Shown: positions 35,791-48,098 of the stretch, in pieces | How the letters are laid out: each line of letters begins with the position of its first letter | Numbering within the stretch: position 1 is the first letter of the stretch | Origin: Purpureocillium takamizusanense | Taxonomy: Eukaryota > Ascomycota > Sordariomycetes > Hypocreales > Ophiocordycipitaceae | Length of the DNA: 64,000 nucleotides | Assembly: GCF_022605165.1 (NCBI RefSeq) | Contig: NC_063079.1 | Coordinates: 444,001 to 508,000 of the forward strand | Direction: 5' to 3' | Notes under the pieces: model-generated | Seen by the model: the letters and a program-made list of their open reading frames with translations, nothing else | Told to the model about the DNA's origin: nothing | The model's database searches: none | Translations under genes and position numbers: made by a program

Positions 35791-36015
35791 TGGTGCGGTC
35801 GCTCGGTCGGTTGCTTGCTGGTTTGGTTGGGGATGGGTGGGAGGTGGCCTCGGTTGTTGGGATGGTGAGGGTTGGGTAATGGTCATTGAAAGTACGATGG
35901 AAGTACGATGAAGGCACTATGATGAGAAGACCTGTGATGATGTATGAGGTGGGTGAGCATTTGTGTGAACAGCTCGTGTTTGTCTGACATGACAGAGGTC
36001 TGCATTACTCCTTCA

Positions 36016-38522
36016 TTACATATGGATGATGGTGGCGTTCTCCTTGCGCACAAAGTCCATCAAGTCCGACAGTCCAGGGGTGACCGCATCGTTGACAACA
36101 AACACAGCCGGCTTGCCCCACGGTGCATCGACTGTCACGTCGACACCGCCCGAGAACCTTGCGCCGCTCCATACATGAGTATAAGTGTCCACGGACGAGC
36201 CCGGCAGGTACACTTCCACCTTGGTGACGCCCGGGTCCAGCACCGGCGCAACGTACAAGTCCGGCCCGAGGAAGAAGCTCTCGTACCCGATGCCGCGCGC
36301 CCGCCTGTCGCCCGCATGGTGCAGCACCGGCAGGCGAAGCAGCGGCCACCCCCTGGTCGCGCACTCGCCGTCCAGGACGTGGCGTCGGTACGGGCCCAGG
36401 GCGCGGAACAGGCGGGCGGCGTGCGCGTACCACGCCATGGTCGAGGCGTTGGTGTAGGCCTGGGCGTTGATGCCGGGGATGTTGCCCTCGTGCGAGCGGA
36501 AGACGGCGCTCGACACGGCGGCGAGCTCGCCCCAGCGGCCCAGCAGCTCGGCGGAGCGCCCGATGGCGCCGTACGGGTGCTCGGCGTTGGGGAACACAAA
36601 GGTCGACGTGTACCCGCCGACGTCAGAGTGCGCGTGCGCGTACCCGGACATGCCCATGTGTCCGAGGATGCTGACGACGGACTTGATGCCGTCGTTGCGC
36701 GCCCACGCGATGCTCTGGTCGCCCGCCCAGAAGAGGTTCATGGACCGGCCCGAGCCGAGCGACGCGGAGCGGTGGAAGATGAGGGCGTCGTCTCGCGCAG
36801 ACGACGACGACGACTGCGGGAGGGACGCGAGGACGTCCTGCTGAAAGGACGCCCAGTCGCGCGGGTAGCGGTTGTGGTAGACGAGCGCGTCGTTTTTGTC
36901 GTCACCGCCCCCCCCGCCGAAGCCCGTGTCGCGCGTCACGGGCGTGTACTCGCCAAAGTCGCACATGAAGCCCGAGATGTTGGCGTTCCAGACCTGCTCG
37001 GCGAGGATGCTTGCAAACCACCGCCGGGCGGCCGCGTTGCGCAGGTCCAGGATGCCGGCCTCGATGCCCGGCCCGCTGGGCACGATGGCCGCGTCGCGGG
37101 TCGTGAGGTTGCGCACCAGGTACGACGCGCGGCGTCCCTCGTCGAAGAGGCTGCGGCGGAAGCCGTCCGCCTTGGTGCTGACGTTGGCAAGGAAAGGGTT
37201 GATGTACGAGAGCGTGCGCACGGAGAAGCGGTCGCGCAGGCGCTGGACAAAGGCAGGCCACTGCGGGTACAGGGCCGTGTCGGACTCCCAGTTCCACCAG
37301 AGGCGGGAGATGTTGATTCCGGTCGGCGTCGATTGCAGGCGGGTGCCGGTCCTGCAGGGAACATGAGTGTCAGTCTGGTGCCATGGAGGGGTGTCTGATG
37401 GGATATACTTCGCCATAGTCCGAAGGAGAAAGGGCGAAAGGGGGGATATGACACGCACCAGTCTTGCAGCCAGACACCAACAACTGGGCAGTCGGCATCT
37501 CTCGCCTCCTTGATGATCCTCTCGACCTTGGCCTCTCCGCCCTGGATGCCCATGATGGCCCCGTCGTCGACCCAGCGCGGCAAGCTCCGCATCTTGCCCG
37601 CGTAGTCGGTCGTCTTGCCCACCGCATCGAGCATCCCGCCTGCCGCCAGCAGGAACTGGCCCGAGACGCTCCGCCCGCTGTACCGCACCGTCACGGCGTC
37701 CGCGCGGGTAAAGTCGAAGCTGGCGTACGCGGTGCGGCCGCCCTTGAGGTACAGGGCCTTGCCGTCGGTGCTCACGTACTGCGGGATGGCCGTGTACGTG
37801 GTGAAGCGGTCGCCGCCGGCGAAGAAGCCGACAATGTCCTGGATCTGCGTCGTGGGCTCGTCCCCGCGGCCGACGCCTTGCTCGCGCGAGAAGACGGGCA
37901 CGGAGCGGTTCTTGAGCGACGCGAAGGAAGCCTGCGCGCCGAGGCCGTAAAAGTCCTCGTCGGCGTGAGAGCGGAAGCTGAGGTACGTCTTGGTGAAGGG
38001 CAGGCTCGGGCTCGCCCCCGACGAGGTCGCACGATGCACGTCGACTTGGAAGGCGACGCGGTCGGGCAGGTCTTGCGGGACCCAAAAGTACGCCGAGAAG
38101 TTGCCCCCGACGGAACCATCGCCGGAACCATCGCCGGAGCCGCCGCAGTCGAGCAGCTGGCCCCTTACGGCCACGCTGTGGCAGGTGAGGCTGTTGTTCC
38201 AGGGCACGTACGAGAGCTCCGTGACGTCGAGGCCGTCGCACTTGTCGTCGTCGACCTGTGTGATTTTGAAGTTGCCGCTCTCCCCGGCAAAGACGTCGTC
38301 ACCCGAGCTGGCGCTGACGAAGCCGTGGTCTTTAGAGGTCGACCAGATGGGAGTATCGTTTTGCTGAATGACAACCTCTTGCGAGTTGCCTCCGGACCAC
38401 GAAAGCGTAAAGTCGTTGCCCAGCCCCCATCTCGAAGGTATCGCGGAGTCGGCCGCGCCGCAATGAGTTGTGAGGAGGCCAATGCTCAGAAGGGCGCCGA
38501 CGCTCCAGCGGCACGAGCGCAT
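36016..38522 (-). CDS. Secreted GH31 glycosidase, probable sulfoquinovosidase (YihQ-like)
   Basis: Two exons, 38522-37459 and 37351-36016, giving 799 residues. I chose the start at 38522 because a signal peptide (MRSCRWSVGALLSIGLLTTH) begins there; an in-frame ATG at 38603 adds 27 polar residues. GH31 catalytic residues are D486 (nucleophile, GFMCDFGEY) and D566 (acid/base, FWAGDQSIAW). The residues that read sulfoquinovose in E. coli YihQ (Q262, Q288, R301, W304, Y508, as I recall them) have counterparts Q327, Q353, R371, W374 and Y602. The spacings Q-Q (26), R-W (3) and acid-to-Tyr (36) are identical. YihQ-type enzymes release sulfoquinovose from plant and algal sulfolipid glycosides. An N-terminal beta domain and a C-terminal beta tail frame the barrel. 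An ordinary alpha-glucosidase is less likely given these residues. Confidence 0.85.
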
Positions 38523-39416
38523 CGTAGTTGATGATCGCAGCGCGTTAGCGATCTTGAAGCCTGTTTCCTGTTCTGCTCCACGACGTAATGAATTGGCGAA
38601 CAATCAATTGCCCCCTTAAAGGAGGACAGCGAACCCGTTGCATTCACTGTTCATGTCCATCTTTCTGGGATCATTTCGGAGCCGAGGCACCGCAACTCCG
38701 CCACCATTCAGATAGTTCCTGGCGTGATGCCTGTTTGGGCGATTTCAAGCCGCCATCGCGATTTACCCGCTGTCAGTATGTGGGGAAGATGTCAGGGCCA
38801 GCCTGGGCTGGACCGGGGAAAACGCCAAGCTGCGGAGGGAAGCGAGGGAGCGCATTGCGGAGAAACCAGAGGCTGCAGGGACTTGGGGTCGAACTCCAGG
38901 AAATCTCCGACTTGGCAAGCGGCCCAATGACACGGCCCCGGGCATATGGTCTAGCGGTCCAAAAAGCTTGGTATCGGGCTTGACCCAGGACATAGTGAAC
39001 TCTCGCGCGGGACCTGTCTCTTCTTGTTCGGCTTCACATTGAGGCTTGCTGGTCGCGTCATAGAACATGGACATCGAGATGTAGGTATGATACATATAAC
39101 TATAATTACCTTCATACAAACAAAGCAGCCGGTGCCTTCCTGTACCCCACGCCCGACACCGTTCGCTCACAGGGTCATTAATTCCGGTGGAAGAAGCCGC
39201 CGCGAGACGAAGTTCCAGAACCATGTGTTGCGAGAAAATTGCACGCTGTCGCTTCGAAACTCCAAACACTCAACGCCAAGGTGCTATGTACCGGTTTGCC
39301 TGCCGTTTCCTCGCGCTTGCTTGCACCGACTCTGTTGAATAACCGAAGCCTATTAGTGCGACGTGCTGTTGGAATGTGTGTCCAGATTCGCGTGGTAACC
39401 TGAGCGATATAGACTT
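38523..39416. other. Intergenic region upstream of the GH31 gene
   Basis: 0.9 kb holding the GH31 promoter and the 3' flank of the RING gene. A TGGTCTAGCGGT segment near 38946 resembles a tRNA A box, but no cloverleaf can be drawn. Confidence 0.45.
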
Positions 39417-40164
39417 CTACTGTGTTGTCCTGTGGGTCATCAGCCTCTTGGCCCTCGACGGCTTCGGCAGGTCATCCAAGGCGAGCTGTGCCTCCAAATC
39501 GACCCGACTTGCAATGTCGAGATTGAGTCGTGTTAGCAGTCAAGCTTTCGCTCGCGGGAAGCAAGAGTTCTGATGGAGGATCGCATTACCACAGAGGACA
39601 AGTCCGGGCGCGGTCCTGTAGCCACGGATCGATGCACGGCATGTGGAATAGGTGACCGCATGTGAGTCTTCGGAGCTCGTCACCTTCGACGAAATCTTCG
39701 GTGCAGATGGAACAACTCGATGGAACCTCTCTTGCAGCCGAGGAGCCGTCCTTGCCGCCTGACTTGCCCGATACGATGCGGCTGAGAGTCTTGTGCACCT
39801 GTGACCAGAAACTCGATGGCGTCGTTGTCGTCACTCCCCTAGCCGCGGAACCCCCTCGGCTGATTGTCTCTCGGTGGCGATGCGTTGGCACCTCGGACGG
39901 GTCCTTGGGGGCCGCCGCCGTAGCGCCGTCGTGGTGATACTTGACGACCGGGATGCGAGCAATCAAGTCCGGATCCAAGCCTCGCGAGAAACGAAAGCCT
40001 GCCATGCGGATGCGCACGGCCTCCCTGATGGGCTCGAAGCGGGAGCTCCTGTGCGCTACATAGGCCGTGGCGGCAATGGATATCAGGAAGACTGACAGTA
40101 TGCTGGCTATGAGCGCACGGGAGTTCGCTCCGCCCTCTGATGGCGGATCGGAAGGATTGGACAT
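39417..40164 (-). CDS. Single-pass membrane RING-H2 finger protein (putative E3 ubiquitin ligase)
   Basis: Two exons, 40164-39590 and 39507-39417, giving 221 residues. One transmembrane helix (RALIASILSVFLISIAATAYVA, about residues 16-37) is followed by a cytoplasmic region with a Ser/Thr/Gly-rich linker. The C-terminal RING-H2 has CSICTEDFVEGDELRRLTC, then GHLFHMPCIDPWL and CPLC. The intron splits the final CPLC cysteine codon, so reading only the first exon gives a false CPLW end. The second exon adds RVDLEAQLALDDLPK and a basic tail. TM + RING-H2 proteins are usually E3 ligases of the endomembrane system. The substrate and compartment are not indicated. The gene is divergent from the P-type ATPase. 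Confidence 0.85.
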
Positions 40165-41964
40165 GGCGTATTACATGATTCGGGGCGAAAGAGTATGGAT
40201 GGGTAAGCCGACTCTCTGCGACGGCATCGAATTTGATGGGTGGGGGATATGGGATTCGCGCGTGCTGCGTGTCGGCGGACGAGCTTCAGCTCGTGGTCCG
40301 GGAGCACATCGCCTACACTTTCCGTCTGAAGAACTGTGGACGAACTATATGAGAGCCGGGTGGCTGGGATTGTGTCGTGTCTGTCCCCTCATCAGCTGGC
40401 GGAATACACATACATACGTACGATGCATGCATGTAGCACCTTTGATGTTGGCAAGCACTTGCATGGATGCGACTGGTGGCGGGTGCATGTGGCCATCGTA
40501 TATCGGCCTCTTGCCGAGATGACGGGGCCTCAATGCAAAATGCAAATGCAGGGCCCTCCGCTCGACCTCGACCAACATTGATCTCACTTTTTTTTTGCCC
40601 GCATGTATTGTGACATATTGAAGCCGCTCGTGAAAGGAGGCCTCGTATGTCGTGTACAAACATGAAGTGCATTTTGTATGAGGCACTTTCCAACCTCCCC
40701 TTTCAATGCTCCCCCTCCCTCCTCCGTCCCGTGTCCAACATTGGCCGAAAGCGGACGAGCGACTTAATTTTTGATGCATCCTCCGTCCGGAATGTCTTTT
40801 TTTCTTTGCCGAGGCAGGGCTTCTCGTTGGGACCAATAGAACGCTCTTGTGTGACGGCGACGAGCCAACAACGAGTCTAAGTGTCGCGTGAGACAATTGA
40901 TGGATGGAGCGCGCGCCGGCGCAACTCCTCCGCAGAACGCTGTACGACCGGTAACAACCAGATACATCAATATACCGCAGGCACTTATTGATGCGACTTG
41001 CGACGCAATCCGCGGGCACCGCAAGCGAGGTGTGTGCGCGCTTAGGGAAGCACACCACGTACGTACGTACATGTGCTTGGGGGCTTCACCGTCAAACGGC
41101 CTCTATCTGTGCCTTGTATATCCGGCATATATCCACCGGTATCACTCACGTTCCGGCAGGGATGAGTGTTTGAAAAGACTTACACGCTATTGGCAGCTTG
41201 CCGGCTGTGCCTGCCGGGGGATCGAAATGTATGAGGTATATGCGGCCGAAACCCCAGAATCGCATATACTGTGTGGCTTGCGGACCAGCCCGCGGCGCTC
41301 GCGTCACATGGTGATCCGCCGAAAGTCATCACGAGTAGTTCCAAGTCAACCGTCTGTACACTACCCACCTACGTCACACAAACAAACCCGGTCCGTCTTT
41401 AGGCAGATGAGTTTGTGCTACTGTACAATACAGTATAGTACAGTCGCACAAGGCGCTTTGAGGCTCAAGTAGACCCGGGTCGCCGATGCCGCCCGCCGCG
41501 GTCTGGTGTGAAGTTGGGTAGACCGGTTTTAGGGGTCTATGAGTGATTTATAGGATTCGCCCTTTTTTTCGCGAGGCCCTGCGCGGGAACAAGAGAGAGA
41601 GATCGGTGACAGACCACGGGCATATGATTCCCTGCAAAGTTTTACCTAAATTTCACGTAATGAATTGCATTCCCCCCGGGACCTAGTCAGCCTCTTCGGC
41701 CGGCAATCCCAAAGGTTGGTTGCACAGCAGCACATGTCATGTCATGGCCGCAAGCATCGCCAGACTCCGTAGACGGGCATCCAGACCGGAAACCTCAGCT
41801 GAAGAAAATTGACGCATTCAAGATAGTACGTGCAATAAGTAGCCATGTGCCTCCGTGACGACTGTGTGTGTGCGTCCTTGCCATTGATGGGCCTGTCCCT
41901 GATTCGTACGCCCGTCCTCCTGTCCCCTTTCTTGGCCTCCTCGTGAGCCCAGTACCTTGACACG
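40165..41964. other. Divergent region between the RING and ATPase genes
   Basis: 1.8 kb without a convincing gene, containing both promoters. It has many ACATAC/GTACGTAC motifs (40405-40432, 41056-41072, 41413-41440) and an A/T-run segment at 40585-40600. Confidence 0.45.
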
Positions 41965-44900
41965 ATGGCCCCGGAAACCTCCTTGGCGTGGCACGACGGA
42001 GACATCGAGAAGGACCGCGCGACCAGGCACGACCGGAATACTGCTGGTGCTGCTGCCGCTTCCCGTCGATCTGTGTCTCGAAGGCGCTCCCGGTCTGAGA
42101 GCAGGAATCGTAGGACCATCGACCCGGCCACAGCCATCCCGATCCAGTACCGCAGCCTGTAGGTGACCAGTCTGCAGTCGCTCACACCCCGACGTTGCAT
42201 CTTGTGTGTTGCGTATTCTGACGTGACATCTGTGCAGCTCCCAAGACATCGATGAGGCAGAAAGAGACCAGAAGATTAATCGAGACAAGGCCAAGGATGC
42301 CGTTGTGCTAAGTATGCATGAGAGACCTTTCAATTCCCTGTGGACGCCTGGTTCACTTTTTATCAAGTATGAAATTCTAACATTGGTGCCCCTGACTAGA
42401 GTTTGAGACAATCGACTGGCACAAGAGGTCAATCGAAGATGTCGAGAAGCGACTGGAAGTCGACCCGAGCACTGGCGTCTCTGCACGCGAGGCCGAGGCC
42501 CGCCTGACGAAGCATGGCAAGAACAAGATTTCACCGCTTCCCAACCCCTGGTTCTGGAAGATCGTGGGATACTTCTTCAAGGGCTTCGGTGGTATGCTCT
42601 GCGTCGGTGGCATCTTGGTGTTCATCTCATGGAAGCCACTCGGAGACCCGCCGCAGGTTGCCAACCTCGCGTTGGGCATCGTCCTGATCGCCGTCTTCAT
42701 CATCCAGGCGGCCTTCAATGCGTGGCAGGACTACTCGTCTTCCCGTGTTATGCACTCCATCACTGCCATGCTGCCGGAGTCATGCCACGTCATCCGAGAT
42801 GGCAGGCAGGTCGAGCTCTCGGCCATGGACATTGTCCCTGGCGACATTCTCCTCCTCAAGGCTGGCAACAGGATCCCCGCGGATGTTCGCTATATCCAAG
42901 TCTCGCACGACATGTCAACCGATCGGGCTGTCCTTACTGGTGAGATTTGATTTTTTTCTTCTATGTCAATGGCCTGCCCCCTGAAAACCGAGCGCTGACT
43001 TTTGTGGACGTGCAGGAGAGTCAAAGCCCGTAAAGGGGACTCTCGATTCGACTGACGAAAACTACCTCGAGACGCGCAACATCGGCCTTCAGGGCACGCA
43101 TTGTGTCTCTGGCACCGCAACGGGCATTGTCGTGGCGACAGGTGACTCGACAGTCTTTGGACAGATTGCCAAGCTGACTGGCCAACCCAAATCGCAATTG
43201 ACAACCATCGAAAAGGAAATCCTCCGCTTCGTTCTCCTGATTTTTGCCATCATGGTCACCTGGATCGTGGTCTTGGCCGCTGTGTGGTATGTCGAGCCCA
43301 CAGCCACACGCCCATTATTCAATCTCATTTGCTAATCGACTCTAGGGGTGGATGGCTGCGCAAAGAACACCCCGGCTGGATCTCTGTGCCTGCCCTCATC
43401 GTGAGCTGTGTCAGCGTTGCCATTGCATACATTCCAGAAGGGCTTCCCATTGCTGTCACCGCCAGCTTGACAATCACGGCGAATCTGATGAAGAAGAATC
43501 AGATTCTGTGCAAGTCGCTGAAGACTGTCGAAACGCTAGGCGCTGTGTCGGTCATCTGCTCTGACAAGACGGGAACTTTAACGAGCGTGAGTGCACCTCT
43601 GCCGGTTTCCAATGTGTGCGTGGCGTCATATTGACTCAACTTGTGTGCACATACAGAACAGGATGTCTGTCGCCGACTGCGCGCTGAGCACAACCACGTT
43701 TACACTCGATTCGGCCACGGAAGCCATGGCTCGCAAGAATAACCCTGGTCTTGAGCAGCTGCGAGCCGTCGCGGGCCTTTGCAATGCCGCTACCTTTGAC
43801 GCGGAGACGCTGACCCGCCCATTGTCGGAGCGACGCATCTTTGGCGACGCCACCGACCAGGCTTCCCTGAGATTTGCGGAAGGCCTGGGGCCGGTCTCGG
43901 ATCTGCTCAAGGTGTGGAAGTTGACTTTTGAGCTGGCGTTTGACAGCAAGAATAAGTTCATGGCCAAGGCATATAATCTGGCCGTGTCCAACGGAATTGG
44001 AATGTCACTCTCTTCCTCGGATGCCACCAACTTCAATCCCAACAGCACGTATGCAGCCCCCCCTTTTGCGGTATTCGGCGCGAAGAGCAACCTTGTCATT
44101 CACAAGAGATGTCGACCCGCTGACATATTTTGTAGGCTTCTGATGGCCAAGGGTGCCCCGGATGTGCTCCTCCAGCGATGCTCGCACATTGTCGGCGCGG
44201 ATGGCCAGGTCATGCCCCTGACTGAGCAGATGAACGCCGACATCAAGCAACTCAAGGACAAGTGGTCGTCCGAGGGCAAGCGCGTCATCCTGCTCGCCCG
44301 AAAGGTCCTAGACGCGGACAGATTTATGCCCAGCGACTCCTCAGACAGGGAAGAGCTTCTGTTGGGAGAGTTGAAGACGGACCTGACCCTGGTCGGACTG
44401 CTGGCCTTGATCGATCCGCCTCGCCCTGAGATCCCGGATGTCATGCGAACGCTGCGCGGCGCCGGGATCCGTACATTCATGGTGCGTGCAGCTTGACGGC
44501 GCCGATTAACGCACGATGTGTCTCCTTTCCACCCCCGGAGATCAGAAGCGCTAACCTTGGCTTTTTGTCTCTCTTAGGTCACTGGCGACTTTGGCCTCAC
44601 GGCTCTGGCGATTTCTCGGCAATGCGCCATGGTCACGTCGGCTAATATCCACGACAGCTCCGCGCTCGCACGCTTCCCGACGCGACCGACCGACGAGAAG
44701 CACCCGTCACAGGACTCACCACCGGACGCCGCGTTGGTCCTCACCGGAAGCGACCTCATGAAGCTCAACGACAACCAGTGGGAGCAGGTCTGCTCGTACC
44801 CGGAAATCGTCTTCTCCCGCACCACGCCCGACCAGAAGCTCCGCATAGTCCGCGAGTTCCAGGCCCGCGACCAGGTCGTGGGCATGACGGGCGACGGCGT

Positions 44901-45978
44901 CAACGACGCGCCGGCGCTCAAGGCCGCGGACATTGGCATCAGCCTTGCCACCGGCTCTGACATTGCCATCGAGGCGGCCGACATGGTCCTCCTTGACTCC
45001 TTCGCGGCCATCGTGGAGGCCGTTCGCTACGGGAGACTCGTGTTCGACAACCTGAAGAAGATTATCTCCTATCTCCTGCCCGCCGGCTCGTGGTCCGAGT
45101 TTTGGCCCGTGTTTACCAATGTCATCTTTGGACTGCCGCAAATCTTGTCTTCGTTCCTCATGATCATCATCTGGTATGCCCGCCACTGCCTGTTGTTTTT
45201 CTCCCCCCTCCCCTCCCCCGGCTCAGACATGGAACTCCTGTGTCGTCGCGTGATCGTGTCTGCAGCCCACTGACTGTGTTGAACAACAGTTGCTTTACCG
45301 ACTGCATTGGTGCCATTGTGCTGGCGTACGAGAAGCCGGAAGCGGATCTGCTTCTCCGGGCCCCGCGCAACCTCAAGACGACCAAGCTCGTCAACTGGAA
45401 GCTCATGTTTCAGGCCTACGCGGTTGTCGGCATGATCGAAACGACCTTGTCTTTCACCATGGCGTACTGGTACCTAGAACGGAAGGGAATCCACTTCGGC
45501 GACCTCTGGTTCAAGTTTGGCGAGATCCCTGCCGACATCGATCCCGACTACTACAATGCTCGTCTGAACGAGGCCAGTTCCATCTACTTTATCAACTTGG
45601 TCGTTATGTAAGTTTTTCCTTCTCGTAGTCTCCTTCGTTTTCTCAACGCTCTTCCTTGTGCTTACTCGTCTCCTTAGGCAATGGTTCAATCTGATGGCCG
45701 TCCGAACCCGACATCTCTCCATCTTCCAGCACCCTCCCGCGTTCAACAAGGCTACGCAGAACCTCTTGCTCTTCCCGGCCATCGCTCTCACCCTGGGCAT
45801 TGCTGTTATCTGGCTCTATATCCCCACGCTTCAAGAGGTCCTCAGCACGTCGGGTGTTCCCGCCGAGCACTACTTCCTTCCGGGCGCTCTGGGCCTGGGC
45901 CTTCTCAGTCTCGATGAGGGTCGGAAGGCCTGTGTTCGTCGCTGGCCCAACGGTATACTCGCAAAGATGGCATGGTAG
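41965..45978 (+). CDS. Type IIC (Na,K-ATPase alpha-like) P-type cation ATPase
   Basis: Ten exons: 41965-42158, 42238-42311, 42400-42939, 43016-43286, 43346-43586, 43657-44048, 44136-44481, 44578-45173, 45290-45607 and 45678-45978, giving 1090 residues with every joint in phase. The N-terminus is Arg/Ser-rich. Landmarks in order: the actuator loop TGES, split by intron 3; the M4 helix IAYIPEGLPIAVTASLTITA; phosphorylation site D433 in CSDKTGTLT; KGAPDVLLQRC in the nucleotide-binding domain; and the hinge TGDGVNDAPALKAADIGI. The membrane end has LAYEKPEADLLLRAPRN, as in Na,K-ATPase alpha subunits. Family members exchange Na+ or H+ for K+ at the plasma membrane; some fungal members work without a beta subunit. 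Ion specificity cannot be read from motifs alone. Confidence 0.92.
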
Positions 45979-47372
45979 TGGAGGGGAAAAGTTTGGAGGG
46001 TTGGACGGAAAGTGCCTTTTCCGCACGCACGGCAATGATCCCCAGCCCTCTGCTGTTGCTTTTTCTGCCGTCCTGTTCTGTCATTGATATAGACTATCGT
46101 TCTATCGCCACAGTCTTCATTTCTCCCATTATATCCTTGTCTCTTTAATAAATGTAGCTGCCATAAAATGTAAATAGAAAGAAATATACCGTTTGACTTT
46201 GAACGCTTCAACACACAGGAGCAAGAGAAACGAAGAATGTCCGCCCTTCGACAAGATGGAGCAGCTGCGCAAAGGCCTCGTGTGCCTGTCGACGAGAGTA
46301 CTACAAGACTATCGTGAGGGAGCCCGAAATAGATGCGGCCCGTAGCACGTGTAAGTGATCGAGCCAATCCAGCCCCCCGTCACAAAACGTTAGGGGCAGC
46401 GACGGTGCCTGAGCGGAGTGGCGTCGCGGGATAAGATGGGGCCAACTTTCCGCCGTCTTAGGTTGCACGCGGCGGACCCGAGTTTAGGCTATAAGAGCGT
46501 GGGCTCTCAGGGACAAAGACCCCCCGTAGTCAACCAACCCAGCCCTGCAACGGCCTTGGCGACGAACGATCGGGCGGAATAAGACAATTCCAATTGCTAC
46601 TCATTGGGAAAATTGCGGCTGGATTCTTCGTTGCGGTCGGAGCAACTACGAGTGGACAGTAGGCATGTGCTCGGACAACATCAAGTAGCGCGTAGACGCA
46701 CAACCGAATAAAGGGACGATGTATACAAGGACGTAGACACTTGGCAAACCACGCACATCCAGAAGCAGGTTCGTGGTAAAAATCTTCTCATCACAGTTGA
46801 GGCGATTGTTCTCCGTCTAGTCGTGCTACCTGTACATTATACAGTATATAGGCTGTAATCAACTCCACAAGAATGTGTGCCGATGCCCATAAGCATCACG
46901 GCTGACCCGTTCCATCGAAACTGGAGATGTAGGACATAGTTTATGTTCAGAGCGCTATCCTTGACGGACAATGATGTGCTCGGGTCCAAAAGTTGTAATT
47001 AGCGGCCCGCTGTCCCTGCCAAGTGAGCCTCAGCTGCATCAGCACGGGGTGGTGATCGTGGCTGCTTTGGGCTGCAGAAGTAAAATTAGCATCACCGGCG
47101 CCGTCAGCAGTTCCTGGTTAGGATCGCGCGCACCAGTGTAAAAAATTGAAGCTTTCTCTATTTGGGAAATCAGTGCGCTGGGTCTGGGGTGCAAAAATGT
47201 TGCTTGTCGATCGTGAAAGGATGAATGATCGTCGAGTATTTAATCCTCGTGGTCACCAGGGCTTTGTCGATCTTGTTCTCAACCAGCAAGCCCAGCCAGC
47301 CAACAGACACTCGGTTCTCACCTCGACTCTCAAAGAATCCTCCTCGAGAAAAAAAAACTCTCTGCATTCAAC
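45979..47372. other. Intergenic region between the ATPase and CHAP genes
   Basis: 1.4 kb, relatively AT-rich at 46090-46200 and 46680-47000. No gene is recognised. An AGTATTTAATCC element near 47235, about 140 bp before the CHAP start, may be its TATA region. Confidence 0.45.
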
Positions 47373-48098
47373 ATGAAGTTCACCGCGGCCGCCGCTTGCC
47401 TCGTGGCAATGGCCTCGACTGTGGTCAGCGCCTATCCGGTCACCGGGTCGGTGCTCAACTGCCGCGCCTCGCCAGACACGTCCTCGGCCATTAAGAAGAC
47501 CTACAAGAAGGGCGATAACGTCGACATCAGTTGCCAGACCGAGGGACCCTCGGTCGAGGGCAATAGCATCTGGGACAAGACGCAGGATGGCTGCTACGTC
47601 GCCGACTTTTACGTCAAGACGGGCTCCTCGGGCTACGTCAAGGACAAGTGCCCCGGGACTAAGCCGCCTACCAAGCCCCCCGGCGGCGGCAAGATACCCG
47701 GCCCCATGGTCAACGACTACCCGTACAAGGGCAAGTGCGGGCCCGAGGACCGCTGGCATTACTTTGCCTGCCAGTGCACGAGCTTCGTCGCGTGGCGCAT
47801 CAACGAGCGGCTCGACATCAAGTTCCACAACTACTTCAAGGGCCCCAACTGGGGCAACGCCAACACCTGGGACGAGGCTGCGCGCAAGACGGGCTACAAG
47901 GTCAACAAGACCCCCGTGCCCGGCTGCATCGCCCAGACCAACAAGGGCGGCGGCGGCGCGGGCCATGTTGCTTGGGTCACCAAGGTCAGCGGCGACAAGA
48001 TCACCATTGAGGAATACAACTACCGCAACTACCGGGCGTACGGGACCCGCACCATTCCCAAGAGCACCTTTGAGAACTACATCCACATCAAGGTCTAA
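47373..48098 (+). CDS. Secreted SH3b + CHAP amidase-type cell-wall hydrolase
   Basis: Single exon, 241 residues. The signal peptide MKFTAAAACLVAMASTVVSA is followed by a bacterial-type SH3 domain (about 22-92: YPVTGSVLNCRASPDTSSAI, with WDKTQDGCYVADFYVKT). A Pro/Lys/Gly linker leads to a CHAP domain (about 110-241). Catalytic residues are Cys135 in CQCTSFVAWRIN, His198 in GAGHVAWV, and an acidic/Asn third residue in ITIEEYNYRNY. Bacterial CHAP proteins cut peptidoglycan as amidases or endopeptidases; fungi make no peptidoglycan, so the target is probably bacterial competitors or symbionts. The domain pair and the lack of introns suggest bacterial origin, but similar genes are scattered through filamentous fungi. 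GC3 bias resembles the host's, so any transfer would be old. Confidence 0.85.
   Translation: MKFTAAAACLVAMASTVVSAYPVTGSVLNCRASPDTSSAIKKTYKKGDNVDISCQTEGPSVEGNSIWDKTQDGCYVADFYVKTGSSGYVKDKCPGTKPPTKPPGGGKIPGPMVNDYPYKGKCGPEDRWHYFACQCTSFVAWRINERLDIKFHNYFKGPNWGNANTWDEAARKTGYKVNKTPVPGCIAQTNKGGGGAGHVAWVTKVSGDKITIEEYNYRNYRAYGTRTIPKSTFENYIHIKV

Noticed and set aside
35944..37398. 484-codon plus-strand open frame
   Set aside because: Lies antisense to the GH31 gene, whose catalytic motifs are intact. The Arg/Val/Ala-rich translation is typical of the opposite strand of GC-rich coding DNA.
37464..38531. 355-codon plus-strand frame
   Set aside because: Opposite-strand shadow of GH31 exon 1.
38870..38995. 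Possible tRNA (A-box-like TGGTCTAGCGGT, and a GGAGTTCGACCCC on the other strand)
   Set aside because: The two promoter-like boxes are on opposite strands and no acceptor or anticodon stems can be paired.
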